DNA from: Kalaharituber pfeilii
Lineage: Eukaryota; Ascomycota; Pezizomycetes; Pezizales; Pezizaceae
DNA length: 11,919 nt
Assembly (NCBI GenBank): GCA_015179045.1
Contig: WHUZ01000324.1
Span: 1 to 11,919, forward strand
Direction of reading: 5' to 3'
The notes under the pieces: generated by a model
Database searches by the model: none
What the model was told of the DNA's origin: nothing
The model's input: the letters and a program-made list of their open reading frames with translations, nothing else
Shown here: positions 1-8,373 of the stretch, in pieces
Position numbering within the stretch: the first letter of the stretch is position 1
Layout: each line of letters opens with the position of its first letter
Translations under genes and position numbers: made by a program

Positions 1-876
1 AGGAAGGTTTTTACGGGCCTTACTGACTCGACCCGAATGAGTGCAATAGATATACTACTCTCACCGTCAGCCACAGACGATTGAAAATCTGTGAGAGGCC
101 TTGCATATAAGGTACACTGATAATTGCATTAGCTAGTTTTTACTTCCTAAATGGAAGTCGATGTATATTACTCATAACACTGATTAGTTTATTTACTTTT
201 CAGTAATTGTCAGTCGGGATGACTGTCCTAGAATGAGGAGTAATGTTATGACTAAGGTGAGACTTACGCAACTCATGGAACACTTACTCTGAATACCAAT
301 GCTGCTTGAGCAGACTAATCACCTGTTAGACTTGAAATTTATTTTCACCCGAATAGGGAAGTGCTAAGGAAGTGTATGTCATTGATTAATGGTATAATCT
401 CTGAATTACCCATGTACCCTGCATGCACTTGGCTAATTAAAAGCTAATATATGCGTACATGCACTAGTATATAGCATTATCTTGTGTTCATACTATTTTC
501 GCAGGTTTCTATTACGTGTGCCTATTACCACCAGTATTAGCATTAATAAGGAATTGCTATATTGCCAGTTATTTATTCATTTGTTGACTAGTTATGTATG
601 ACTGCGCTGAAGTCTATATAAGCACCAGCTGGTGATAGCATAGTTAAAAGAATCAAGATACTAGCAGTGTTCTAAGTTCTCTATAACTCTAAACTTATTA
701 TTCCCTCACTATGCCCATGAACTACTCTGCTCTGCTACGCACCCCATACTGAGTAGCTGCCCTTTCAACCTGCCATATATACGTCTCTGTAGCTATTCCG
801 GCCCACTGTATATACCCCTTAGCCATAACACTTATCCTCTGAGCTCAGTGTAGCCGAACCCCTCATGCCCGTAACA
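1..876 (+). mobile_element. probable LTR of an LTR retrotransposon, left end at or beyond the window edge
   Basis: The right end is CCCGTAACA, the usual ...ACA end of a fungal LTR. A TATA box with the sequence TATATAAG lies at 615-622, about 260 bases before that end, as expected for an LTR promoter. CpG is present throughout (for example acgggcc, actcgacccg, accgtcag) and is nearly lost just after 876, so a composition boundary coincides with the predicted LTR end. The next five bases, GTATA at 877-881, could be the target duplication, but the left copy would be outside the window. The first bases, aggaagg, may follow a missing TGTT (inference). Small stems lie at 72-77/88-93 and 211-215/221-225, and a 12-bp perfect palindrome at 623-634. 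No internal domain or primer site is recognisable after 876, so a solo LTR is as likely as a 5' LTR. Strand is assigned from the TATA box and the ACA end. Confidence 0.6.
615..622 (+). promoter_or_regulatory. TATA box inside the left LTR
   Basis: TATATAAG is followed at once by the perfect palindrome caccagctggtg (623-634). A TATA box at this depth within an LTR normally sets the U3/R boundary. Transcription would then start roughly 25-40 bases downstream and read rightwards into 877 onward. Confidence 0.45.
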
Positions 877-962
877 GTATAGTTTAGGATAGGTTGAGTA
901 AGTATAAGATTAAATCAAACCTATTGATTTACATATAAGTCAATACATCTTATTTCAACAAG

Positions 963-1830
963 ACTAGTATAATTGCTGACATTCTATAGCTTAAAAGTAT
1001 CCATTAGAGAGTAAGATTATAGTTAGTATATGAATATTAAGATATAGTAATAAATCTGTATAGACTTAACTATCTCTCAGTAGAGATAAAAGCCACCAAA
1101 GTAAAAGAGTTGCTACTCTATAACTATTTTATATATAAGAGGAAATATTGCATAGTAAGTACTCTAATGTAATAAGTAGTTGAACTAATACTTACTCTCA
1201 TAGAGGATAGAAAATCAGTTTATAGCTAAAGAGATTATTGAGATAATCTATAACAAGTACTTTATGAGTACAAAAATATAGGGCAATATTGATCCTAGAT
1301 TCTTGGATAGAATAAATAAACAATTTATCTACTTAGTAGCTAGTATGATATAGTATTGTCTAAAGGTATAGAGTTTTAGAACTTTCAACCAAAATATATT
1401 GAGTTTAAATTTGAAACTCTTTTTTGTAAGTACAAATCCAATATTATAAGGAAAGTTACTAACATGCAGCAAGCTATTTATGACTGCCTTATCAAGGTCT
1501 AGAAGAACTATTTACACTAGGTCTAAAATCTTATTGTAGTGAATATAAAGACAGAGGTAAAGAATCAGCTTCTCTAAAAAAGAAGGTCTGTAGACCAGAA
1601 GATAGTAGTATATAGTGTAGTGGGTGATATATATTACCAACAGCAAAAAAAAAATTTCTACCAGGTGGAATTACTTTGTCCTGAGTACATTAAATTGTTC
1701 TGAATGCTTATAGTACTTAGTAGAGTGAAAAACTTATATAGTAGGCCCAATGTATAATAGAACCACTTATCATACCTTATTGTACCTGGTGGAAGCAAAA
1801 TCACTGACCTTGCTTAGAGCACAATTAATG
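963..1830 (+). pseudogene. decayed coding region, possibly a DUF6532-type fungal protein
   Basis: No frame is intact, but coding-like stretches follow one another in shifted frames. From 963, a frame interrupted by four TAA/TAG codons reads through LVYEY, NLYRL and then KVKELLLYNYFIYKRK near 1095-1145. From 1225, another frame reads AKEIIEIIYNKYF, NIDPRFLDRINKQF and IYLVASMI-stop-YCLK. Further on come MQQAIYDCLIKV at 1463 and DRGKESASLKKKV near 1550. The order (a basic 'R..L...A..(V)..Y.L' stretch, 'ELL....FIY', 'VVELxLxL' near 1175, then 'FI.LVASMI.YCL') resembles the DUF6532 family as I remember it. That family has no known function and occurs in fungal proteins. The stops are all reachable from CAA, CAG, TGG or CGA by transitions, as RIP would produce. 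It lies just right of the left LTR and could be internal element sequence or an older resident copy. The family name is tentative; a decayed coding origin is more secure. Confidence 0.4.
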
Positions 1831-2070
1831 ATACCTCATAAAACTTAGGTGTACCTACTCTTATAGGCAGTCTTAAGACCTATATATATCTAATACTACT
1901 TATACTGCATTATACTATATGAATGACTAATTATTTATTTCTAGCTATTGTGATCTATATACTAGTACTTTTTTATTACTCTACTATGCGACTCTACCAT
2001 ACTATACCATTATCTATTGCCTTACCACTCTAGCTCTTTTAAATAAATATAGCTATATCTTGCTTTACTA
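1831..2070. other. AT-rich spacer, no feature seen
   Basis: This stretch between the decayed coding region and the minisatellite array is AT-rich with many TA steps. A few phrases near 1990-2020 (ctaccatactatacc) look like worn fragments of the neighbouring 57-bp unit, so the array may fade out here rather than end sharply. No gene or RNA is visible. Confidence 0.4.
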
Positions 2071-3259
2071 ATGAGTCTTACTATACTTGTCAAATTCAGC
2101 TTATATTACATATTTTATACTATTAAGAAGGGCCTACTATACCTGTTAGAAGATTTTTATTCTACAGTATGTTGCACTATCAAGAGAGCCTACTATATCT
2201 GTGCAGTTGAGCTTATATTCCTATATCTTATGCTGTCAAGAGGGATCTGCCATACTTTTTAATTGAGCTAATTTTGCTTCATTTTAGAATATGATAAATA
2301 CTCTACTATATTGATTAATAGAATCTATTCTGTAGGATATCATGCCATTGAGATGGGCCTGCCATACTTGTTAATAGAGCTTATTCTGCAGCATATTATA
2401 TATTATAGAGAGGGGCTGCCATACTATCAAATTCAGCTTATATTAGCATATCATACCATCGAGAGAGGCCTGCCATACTTGTTAAAAGAACTTATTCTAT
2501 AGTATATTACACTATCGAGAGGGATCTGCCATACTTATTAATAGAGCTCATTCTGCAGTATATTGAGCATTGTAAAGAGAAGCTGCCTACTATCAAATTT
2601 AGCTCATATTGCTATATTATGCAGTGTCAAAAGGGGCCTGCTATGCCTGTCAAATTCAACATATATTGCTACATTTCATACTATTGTGGCACCCCTGTCA
2701 TATCTATTAAGTTGAGCTCATATTGCCATATTGTATATTATAGAGAGGAGCTGCTATATTGTCAAATTTAGCTAATATTACTATATTATATACTATTAAG
2801 AGGGCCTACTATACTTATTAATAGAGCTTATTCTACTACATCTCATATATGGTTGAGGAGGCTGCTATATCTATTAAGTTGAACTCATATTACCATATCA
2901 TACCTTGTAAAGAAGAGCTGCTATATTGTCAAATTTAGCTCATATTGCTATATCATATACTGGTGAGAGGACCTCCTATACCTATTAAAAGATCTTATTC
3001 TGCAGTATATTGCACTATCGAAAGGGGCCTACTATGCCTATCAATAGAGCTTATTCTGCCGCATCTCATATACTATCGAGAGAGGCTACTATACCTATCA
3101 AATTTAGCTCATATTGCTAGATCTCATACTATCGTAGCATGTATATTAAAGTAATCTCATATTGCTCTCTCTCATACTATCAAGAAGAACCTGTAATACC
3201 TGTTAAGTTGAGCTCATATTTTGGTATAGTCCATAGAGTAGTATACAAGTAATGATATT

Positions 3260-3276
3260 AAAAAAAAAAAAAAAAA
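3260..3276. repeat. A17 homopolymer inside the left array
   Basis: A run of 17 A follows gatatt and is followed by ggagcttatg, after which the 57-bp unit pattern continues. It may be replication slippage or the scar of a poly(A)-ending retroposed fragment. No target duplication was found around it. Confidence 0.6.
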
Positions 3277-3399
3277 GGAGCTTATGTTGACATATGGCAT
3301 AGTATTAGAAGGGACCTACTATATCTGTAAAAAGAACTTATTCTGCAGTCTACTGCACTAGCTAGAAAGACCTGCTGTGCCAGTTAAAAAAGCTTATTT

Positions 3400-3620
3400 G
3401 TTATGAATTGCAACTGACTATTTGCAAACTATTGCACCAAAAGGTAGAACTACTGATACTATCTGGTAGTATGGTCTGTATATGTAGAAGTATCTATATA
3501 GGCTAGTTAGCGACTCACTTATATTTGCATATGTAGTTAAGGATCTTAGCTCCCTTAAACTCTATATATACTAGTAATTAGCTTCTCTCTGCTACTATAG
3601 TATACTAAGCTATGATATTA
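3400..3620. other. non-repeat interruption of the left array
   Basis: The 57-bp phrase disappears after about 3390 and resumes near 3620-3640. The intervening bases show no coding frame, no LTR-like ends and no match elsewhere in the window that I could find. It may be a small insertion into the array or units worn beyond recognition. Confidence 0.4.
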
Positions 3621-3850
3621 TTCTGTAGTATATTGTATTAGCCTACTATAGCTATTAATACAACTCATTCTGCTGCATCTAGTGCATTGTTGAGAGAGGC
3701 TACTATACCTATTAAATTCAGCTCATGTTACTATATCTTATACTATCAATGCAGACCTATAATATTTATTAAGTTGAGCTCATATTACTATATCTCGTAC
3801 CATCAATACAGACCTATAATATTTGTTAAGTTGAGCTCACATTATGAGTA

Positions 3851-4200
3851 GCAGTTGCTATACCTATAAATAATATATTCTCAATATATTAGGTACTAAA
3901 TTCGATGAGGGTAGTATCAAATAATACTCTAAAAGTATATGGATCAACAGCCTATCATGCTGATTATACTACTAGAGTCTATCAACCACCTCAGTGAATA
4001 ATAACTAGCAACTGTAGTAGCTGACCTAATAAGTAGTTTGATGAGCAGCTTAATAAGCAGCCTAATTAACAGCCTAATAAGTAGTTCTACTAAGTGGCTA
4101 TTATAACAGTATAAACTTTATATAAATTGAGTAATGTCCTAAGAAGATATCTTAAGCATGCTGTGATATTGCCAGATTAAGATAATTGACTACCTTGGAG
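3851..4200. repeat. left non-array arm of the inverted duplication
   Basis: This sequence lies between the left array and the loop and pairs with 5090-5490 on the opposite strand. A short internal reiteration, roughly cctaataagtagt / cttaataagcag / cctaattaacag / cctaataagtag, occupies 4025-4085 with 12-25 base spacing. The right arm carries the matching series (cttattagac, tgcttattag) at 5205-5260. No gene is seen. Confidence 0.65.
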
Positions 4201-4203
4201 CTA

Positions 4204-4245
4204 GTAGGCATATTAGGCGTATTAAGTATATTAAGTATATATATA
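4204..4245. repeat. 9-bp AT-rich minisatellite, loop-side, copy 1
   Basis: The sequence gcatattag gcgtattaa gtatattaa gtatatata shows a clear 9-bp period immediately inside the left arm. Related 9-bp runs occur at 4386-4425, 4467-4500 and 5053-5090; those three read as the reverse complement of this one. Confidence 0.65.
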
Positions 4246-4385
4246 AAATTCTGAGTATTATTAGTATATTAAGTGCATGTCTAGATATGTATTCTATATT
4301 TTATATACTATAGTTGTTGCCATCCCCGCTATACTTATTCTGTTCAATATACTAGAGAGAAGTACATGCTTAAAATAATAAACAT

Positions 4386-4425
4386 GCCTAATATACCGAA
4401 TATATCCAATATATTCAATGTGTTG
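4386..4425. repeat. 9-bp AT-rich minisatellite, copy 2 (inverted relative to copy 1)
   Basis: The units cctaatata ccgaatata tccaatata ttcaatgtg are spaced 9 bp apart. With copy 1 they would form a smaller nested hairpin inside the loop of the large inverted duplication (about 4200-4440). Confidence 0.6.
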
Positions 4426-4466
4426 AAAGTTGCTCAACTGCTTATATATATACTCAAGATCTGATA

Positions 4467-4500
4467 TATGTATTTAATATACTTAATATACTCAATATAC
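4467..4500. repeat. 9-bp AT-rich minisatellite, copy 3
   Basis: The units atttaatat acttaatat actcaatat are spaced 9 bp apart and lie in the same orientation as copy 2, ending in acctc. Confidence 0.55.
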
Positions 4501-4576
4501 CTCTATAATAGTAGTGCTTTATTATAGCTGATTATGTAAATAAAAACTTAGAATATATTCTTATGCAGAAATAACT

Positions 4577-5039
4577 TTAAGCAGGAGTGTTACAGCTTTT
4601 ACTAATAATAATTCTTCTATTAGAACGGACCATCCAGCTTAAGTTAAATACTCTTACTAGATCCTATTCTAAGTGCTCTTTCTGACAGTAGCTTTCTATG
4701 GAAGCTGAGGCCTTGTTCCAATCTACTAGATACATAGTCCAGTTCATTACCTATTAGGTTTCAGACTTATCAGCTCCTTCTAGCACTAAACCTAGCCTAG
4801 TTATCTCTTCTAGAGATAATAGAGTAGCATTTCTAATTAGGGCCCTTTGATGGCTTACTTTGCTAACCTGTACATGACTGACAGTGTCCTGTCCTGATCA
4901 ACTTTAGGCTTCCTGCTTAATACTTTCTATTAGTTCTTAATAGTGTTACACTACTAATAGAGCAACTGTTCTAGTAATAACTACCTCATTAGAAGATTAT
5001 AGACTCTTTATCAACTATGTCAACCTCTATAACTACCTT
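4577..5039 (-). pseudogene. decayed minus-strand coding frame in the loop, family unknown
   Basis: Reading leftwards from about 5039, the frame gives VVIEVDIVDKESII. After a one-base shift near 4993 it gives SNEVVITRTVALLVV, then a damaged stretch with four stops. A 46-codon stop-free run follows (about 4761-4898) that includes VSHQRALIRNATLLSLEEIT and RLGLVLEGADKSE. After two adjacent stops come MNWTMYLVDWNKASASIESY and, after one more, DLVRVFNLSWMVRSNRR, ending at TAA 4577-4579. The amino acid mix (charged, with W, C and H) is more protein-like than random AT-rich DNA and unlike the leucine/tyrosine translations of the arrays. I do not recognise the protein. It sits wholly between the two arms, so it could be cargo of a foldback-type element or a later insertion. 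The reading is by eye and a chance frame cannot be excluded. Confidence 0.4.
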
Positions 5040-5052
5040 ATATCTTACATAT

Positions 5053-5090
5053 GTACCCAATATACTTAATATATATAGTATATTCAATTT
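5053..5090. repeat. 9-bp AT-rich minisatellite, copy 4, at the inner edge of the right arm
   Basis: The units acccaatat acttaatat atatagtat attcaattt are spaced 9 bp apart. This is the expected reverse-complement partner of copy 1 beside the left arm, so the inverted duplication includes this satellite. Confidence 0.6.
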
Positions 5091-5490
5091 TTCAAAGTGG
5101 TCAATTATCTCAATCTAGTAATATCGCAGCCTGTCTCAGCTGCCCTCTTAGAATATTACTTAATTAAGATAAAGGTTATAGTATTATAAAGATACTACTT
5201 AGAAGGCTACTTATTAGACTACTGTACTCATTGAACTATACTTATTAGACTGCTTATTAGGTCAACCACTATAGCAATAGGTTGTTATTCACATGAGTCA
5301 GCTGGCAGACTCCAGTAGTATAGTTTAGATATGATGAGCTATTGATCATTACTCTTCTAGCCTGCCAGTTGATATTACCGAAATTACTCCTTATTCTGAC
5401 ATTAAGTATAGCTGCAACTATCATAGATTGCTAGCCAAAGCTTATAGAGTGCAATATACTGACACACTAAGAGTATGTTTATTAATATAA
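5090..5490. repeat. right non-array arm of the inverted duplication
   Basis: This is the reverse complement, with indels and transitions, of 3851-4200. The best block is 5101-5130 against 4160-4189. Further matches include the gatcaat...actactggagtct order when read on the minus strand. It passes into the right array at about 5490. No gene is seen. Confidence 0.65.
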
Positions 5491-6960
5491 ATATGGCAGC
5501 ATATATTTACAGGTATAGTAGGCTCTCTTAAATGGTATATAATAAACTAAATCTGACAGATATAATTCTTTCTACTTAATAGTATGAGAAGTAATAATAT
5601 AAGTAGAATTTGATAGGTATGGTAGGTCCCCCTCTATAGTGTAATATACTACAGAACATAGTTTTTCAACAGGTATGGCAGGCCCCTCTCAATAGTATAA
5701 GATATGGTAATATAAATCCAATTTCATAGATATGGTAGGGCTCTCTTGATAGTATGAGATATGGCAATATAAACTGAATTTGACAAGTATAGTAGGCCCC
5801 TCTTAATAGCATGATATAATAGTATGAGATTAAGTTAACAGGTATTGCAGGTATATCATGATGGCATATATAGCAATATGAGCTGAATTTGATAGGTATG
5901 GCAGGTCCTACTCCATAGTGTATGATGAGCCAGAATGAGCTGAATTTGTTAAGTATAGTATCTCTTCTCGATAGTATATAATATACTACAGAAGGAGCTA
6001 TGTTTACAGGTATAGTAACCCCTCATGATAGTGTATAATATGGCAATATGACATTAACTTAAAGAACTGACAGGTATACTATAATAATATGGAATCTGAT
6101 AATATGAGCTGAATTTGATAGGCATGGTAGCTCCTTTCAATAGTGCATAAGATACAATAGAATAAGCTTTATTAATAAGTATAGTAGGTCTCCTTAATAG
6201 CACATGATATAGCAATATAAGCTGGATTTAACAGTATAGCAGCCTCTCTCTATAATATACAATATACTGCTTAATGAGCTCTATTAACAAGTATAGTAGG
6301 CCCTTCTCAATAGCACGATATACTGCAGAACAAGGTCTTTTAACAGGTATGGCAGGCTCTCTTACTAGTACAATGTGCTACAGAATGAGGTCTATTGATA
6401 AGTATAGTAGGTCCTAAGATGTAGTATGTAATGAGTCAAATTGAGTTAAATTTGATAGATATAGCATCCTCTCTTGACAGTGTACAATATACTACAGAAT
6501 GAGCTCTGTTTATATTTATGGCAGCTTCTCTTAATGGCATATAATATACTGCAGAATGCACTTTATTTACAGGTATGACAGGTCCTACATAATAGTTTGT
6601 AATGAGTCAGAATGAGCTAAATTTAATAGGTATGGTAGTACCCTTTCTAAGTCATGGGATGAGGTGGAATAAGCTCAATTGATAGGTATAGCAGACCCCT
6701 CTCTCAATAGTACAAAATATGCCAAATGGGCTTTATTTACAGATATAGTAGGTATACTTCAGTAGTATATGATAAGGTAGAATGAGTAGAATTTGATAGG
6801 TATAGCAGACCTTGGTAGTGTGAGATCAGGCAGAATAAGCTTAATCTAACAGCTACAGTACTATAGGCTCTATTCAATAGCATAATTTTGATAACAAGCC
6901 TACAATAGAGAGGCATCTTGAGGGCAATTTGGTAACTAGGTAAGTACGGTAGTATAGAGG
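5491..6960 (-). repeat. right minisatellite array, ~57-bp units, minus orientation
   Basis: The phrase aacaggtatggcaggccc (for example 5668-5685) is the reverse complement of the left-array phrase. It recurs at about 57-bp steps as taggtatggtaggtcc, aagtatagtaggcccc and similar variants. Both left-array subtypes appear (tgaatttgacaggtat and tgcagaatgagctctatt). The units near the outer end, after about 6780, are the most degraded. A 76-codon minus-strand open stretch at 6737-6967 is only a 19-codon-periodic reading of these units and is not annotated as a gene. Confidence 0.85.
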
Positions 6961-7071
6961 TACACAAGAAGCTGTTTTTGTATTTTAAGACATTATTTAA
7001 TAAATTTATGAGTTTGTATATTGCATATTGGTATTCAGAAGAATACAGGAAGCAAGCAATTGTATTATACT

Positions 7072-7323
7072 ATGGGCAAGAGCTATAATATCAAATATAT
7101 CATAAGTGAGGGCTATAATATCAAATATATTATAGGCATGGGCTATCATATAAAATATATGAAGGATAGAATACCTTGTACTAGCTACATTCTAGATACT
7201 CATAGTCAGCATGCTAATACTAGAAATAGTAAAGTTAATAGTAATTATACTTACAAAAAAATATGTGTGCCTATAATACAAGCTGAAAAAGAGCTAGCAC
7301 CTAGGTGCTTCAGTGTATATTAA
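7072..7323 (+). CDS. small open frame of 83 codons, doubtful
   Basis: From ATG at 7072 (TAC TAT before it) to TAA at 7321, this is the longest open plus-strand frame in the worn DNA. Its first third is a tenfold-residue repeat, SYNIKYIISEG, YNIKYIIGMG, YHIKYMKDR, encoded by the 30-bp tandem repeat at 7082-7171. The rest (DTHSQHANTRNSKVNSNYTY, then KKICVPIIQAEKELAPRCF) is mixed and matches no family I know. The frame is also open upstream to at least 7021 without an ATG. No promoter, intron or signal peptide is seen. It may be a fragment of a worn gene or chance. Confidence 0.15.
   Translation: MGKSYNIKYIISEGYNIKYIIGMGYHIKYMKDRIPCTSYILDTHSQHANTRNSKVNSNYTYKKICVPIIQAEKELAPRCFSVY
7082..7171. repeat. 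30-bp tandem repeat, three copies
   Basis: The unit gctataatatcaaatatat plus eleven variable bases occurs at 7082, 7112 and 7142. The third copy is more diverged (gctatcatataaaatatat). Copies 1 and 2 share 19 leading bases exactly. The 30-bp length keeps a reading frame open. Confidence 0.75.
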
Positions 7324-8122
7324 GAGTGTCTTATATGCTTAGTATACTAGGTACAATCAGGCAGAAAAAAATCTTTTTACTAATAAGTATGAGATAGAGT
7401 TAAGAGAGTAGCTGTTCAATTACTATCTTTAAAAGGACTAGCCTACTACTATATGATAGGCAATCCTAGCCCAAAGTAATACATCTACTAAGCAGAATAC
7501 ATAGTATCAGAACTAGTATACTATACTAATATATTGTATTAGGCCTTACTTTTCTAGCTTTACTTTTCTAGCTTTTCTCATCTTTTTGATTTCTTTATCT
7601 CTATCACCTCCTTTTATCTACATATTCTCTAATATATTCTTTTCTCTCTTATTCCTAATTGTCTCTTATCTTTAGTTGTTTAACATCTTGTTTTCTACAA
7701 ACTGATAGTAAAACCATGTACTATGTCTGCTTTATATCACTTTTCACTTGTTTTCTTCTCTTTTGTTACTATTTCTTACTTTTATAATTGTTTATTATCT
7801 TTTAGTCTTTATGTATTATATTGAAAGTATACTATATTATAAACAAAAGGCAAAAATATCTATTTAAGTAACTACATGTATAATATTATCTAGTATATTT
7901 ATAAAAGTTTATATTAGTAACTGCTATATTAGATTGAAAATAAGGTATAAACCTATACTTACTGCATATATCAGATATCCAAAATTTCATATTTTTGGAG
8001 TCCTATATTACTTAAGTTGATAGAATATTCTATAATGCTGTAAAAGATAGTATATATTGAGAAGGAAATCTGATATTTCTAAGGTCAGATATCTCATATA
8101 CTATATCTATAAGGAATTTCAA
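7324..8122. other. anonymous AT-rich DNA with a pyrimidine-rich tract
   Basis: No gene is visible. A 14-bp direct duplication, ttacttttctagct, lies at 7546-7559 and 7560-7573. It opens a pyrimidine-rich tract to about 7690. On the minus strand part of this reads as a lysine-rich frame (KEIKKMRKARKVKLEK, about 7547-7595) preceded by stops, which may be a worn basic protein tail or simply polypurine DNA. A short inverted repeat, ccaaaat...atttttgg, is at 7979-7998. Confidence 0.4.
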
Positions 8123-8127
8123 CTTTA
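8123..8127. repeat. target-site duplication, left copy (CTTTA)
   Basis: The five bases CTTTA abut the first T of TGTTAG. They are identical to 8784-8788, which abut the last A of GTAACA on the other side. Confidence 0.85.
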
Positions 8128-8293
8128 TGTTAGCGTAGGCGTCGCTGGGCTCGTGAGAGTGACTCTTGAGGTGACTCTGGGTTCACGAAGGTAGCGAAGC
8201 GGATGACAAAAGGTTATACGGGAGCGTTAAGTGAGAGTTCAACTTAGAACACTACTTGTATCTTGATTTCCTTCTAGCTAACTGTTCAGCTCG

Positions 8294-8301
8294 TTTATAT
8301 A
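8294..8301 (+). promoter_or_regulatory. TATA-like box in the solo LTR
   Basis: TTTATATA follows cagctcg and precedes the 51-bp repeats. If it is the LTR promoter, element transcription ran left to right, agreeing with the TGTTAG...TAACA orientation assumed here. No experimental support exists in the sequence itself. Confidence 0.35.
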
Positions 8302-8373
8302 GACTTCCAGCCGTCATATATGACTAGTCAATTGATAGTAACATGATGATAAACATGCTAAGGCATACAGGCA

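Larger units (their letters stand above)
2071..3850 (+). repeat. left minisatellite array, ~57-bp units, plus orientation
   Basis: A phrase of the type ggcctgccatacctgttaa recurs every 52-59 bases, for example at about 2074, 2131, 2187, 2246, 2358, 2416, 2468 and 2524. At least two subtypes intermix. One continues with tagagcttattctgcag and ttgcactatcgagag; the other with caaattcagctcatattgc and catactatcgagag. Copies differ mainly by transitions, such as gcctgccatac at 2357-2367 against gcctactatac at 2132-2142, the TG-to-TA and CA-to-TA pattern of RIP. The array is interrupted at about 3400-3620 by unrelated sequence and contains an A17 run at 3260-3276. Because 57 bp equals 19 codons, some frames stay open for 60-70 codons and give leucine/tyrosine-rich repeats such as GLPYLLIELIL. 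I treat these as by-products of the repeat, not genes. Confidence 0.85.
2071..6960. repeat. large imperfect inverted duplication (about 4.9 kb overall)
   Basis: The left half (2071 to about 4200) recurs as its reverse complement in the right half (about 5090 to 6960). The clearest unique-sequence match is 4160-4189 against the reverse complement of 5101-5130: 26 of 30 bases agree and all four differences are transitions. An 11-bp perfect core (agataattgac) lies at 4180-4190 and 5100-5110. Another pair is 4020-4035 with 5251-5266 (14 of 16, both differences transitions). Blocks around actactagagtct (left, near 3970) and its partner near 5310 keep the same order. Outside these arms lie minisatellite arrays of the same unit in opposite orientation. 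The loop is about 0.9 kb. The arms have diverged by transitions and by indels, which shows in the drift of the pairing axis. Confidence 0.8.

Noticed and set aside
2311..2502. Open frames of 63-69 codons in the left array (2071-2262, 2311-2502, 2945-3154)
   Set aside because: They are translations of 57-bp repeat units with no independent coding signature; explained by the array.
2071..6960. CRISPR array
   Set aside because: Units are contiguous, without constant repeat and variable spacer, and the DNA is eukaryotic.
6737..6967. 76-codon minus-strand open frame in the right array
   Set aside because: Mirror of the same repeat reading; degraded 19-codon periodicity, no family match.
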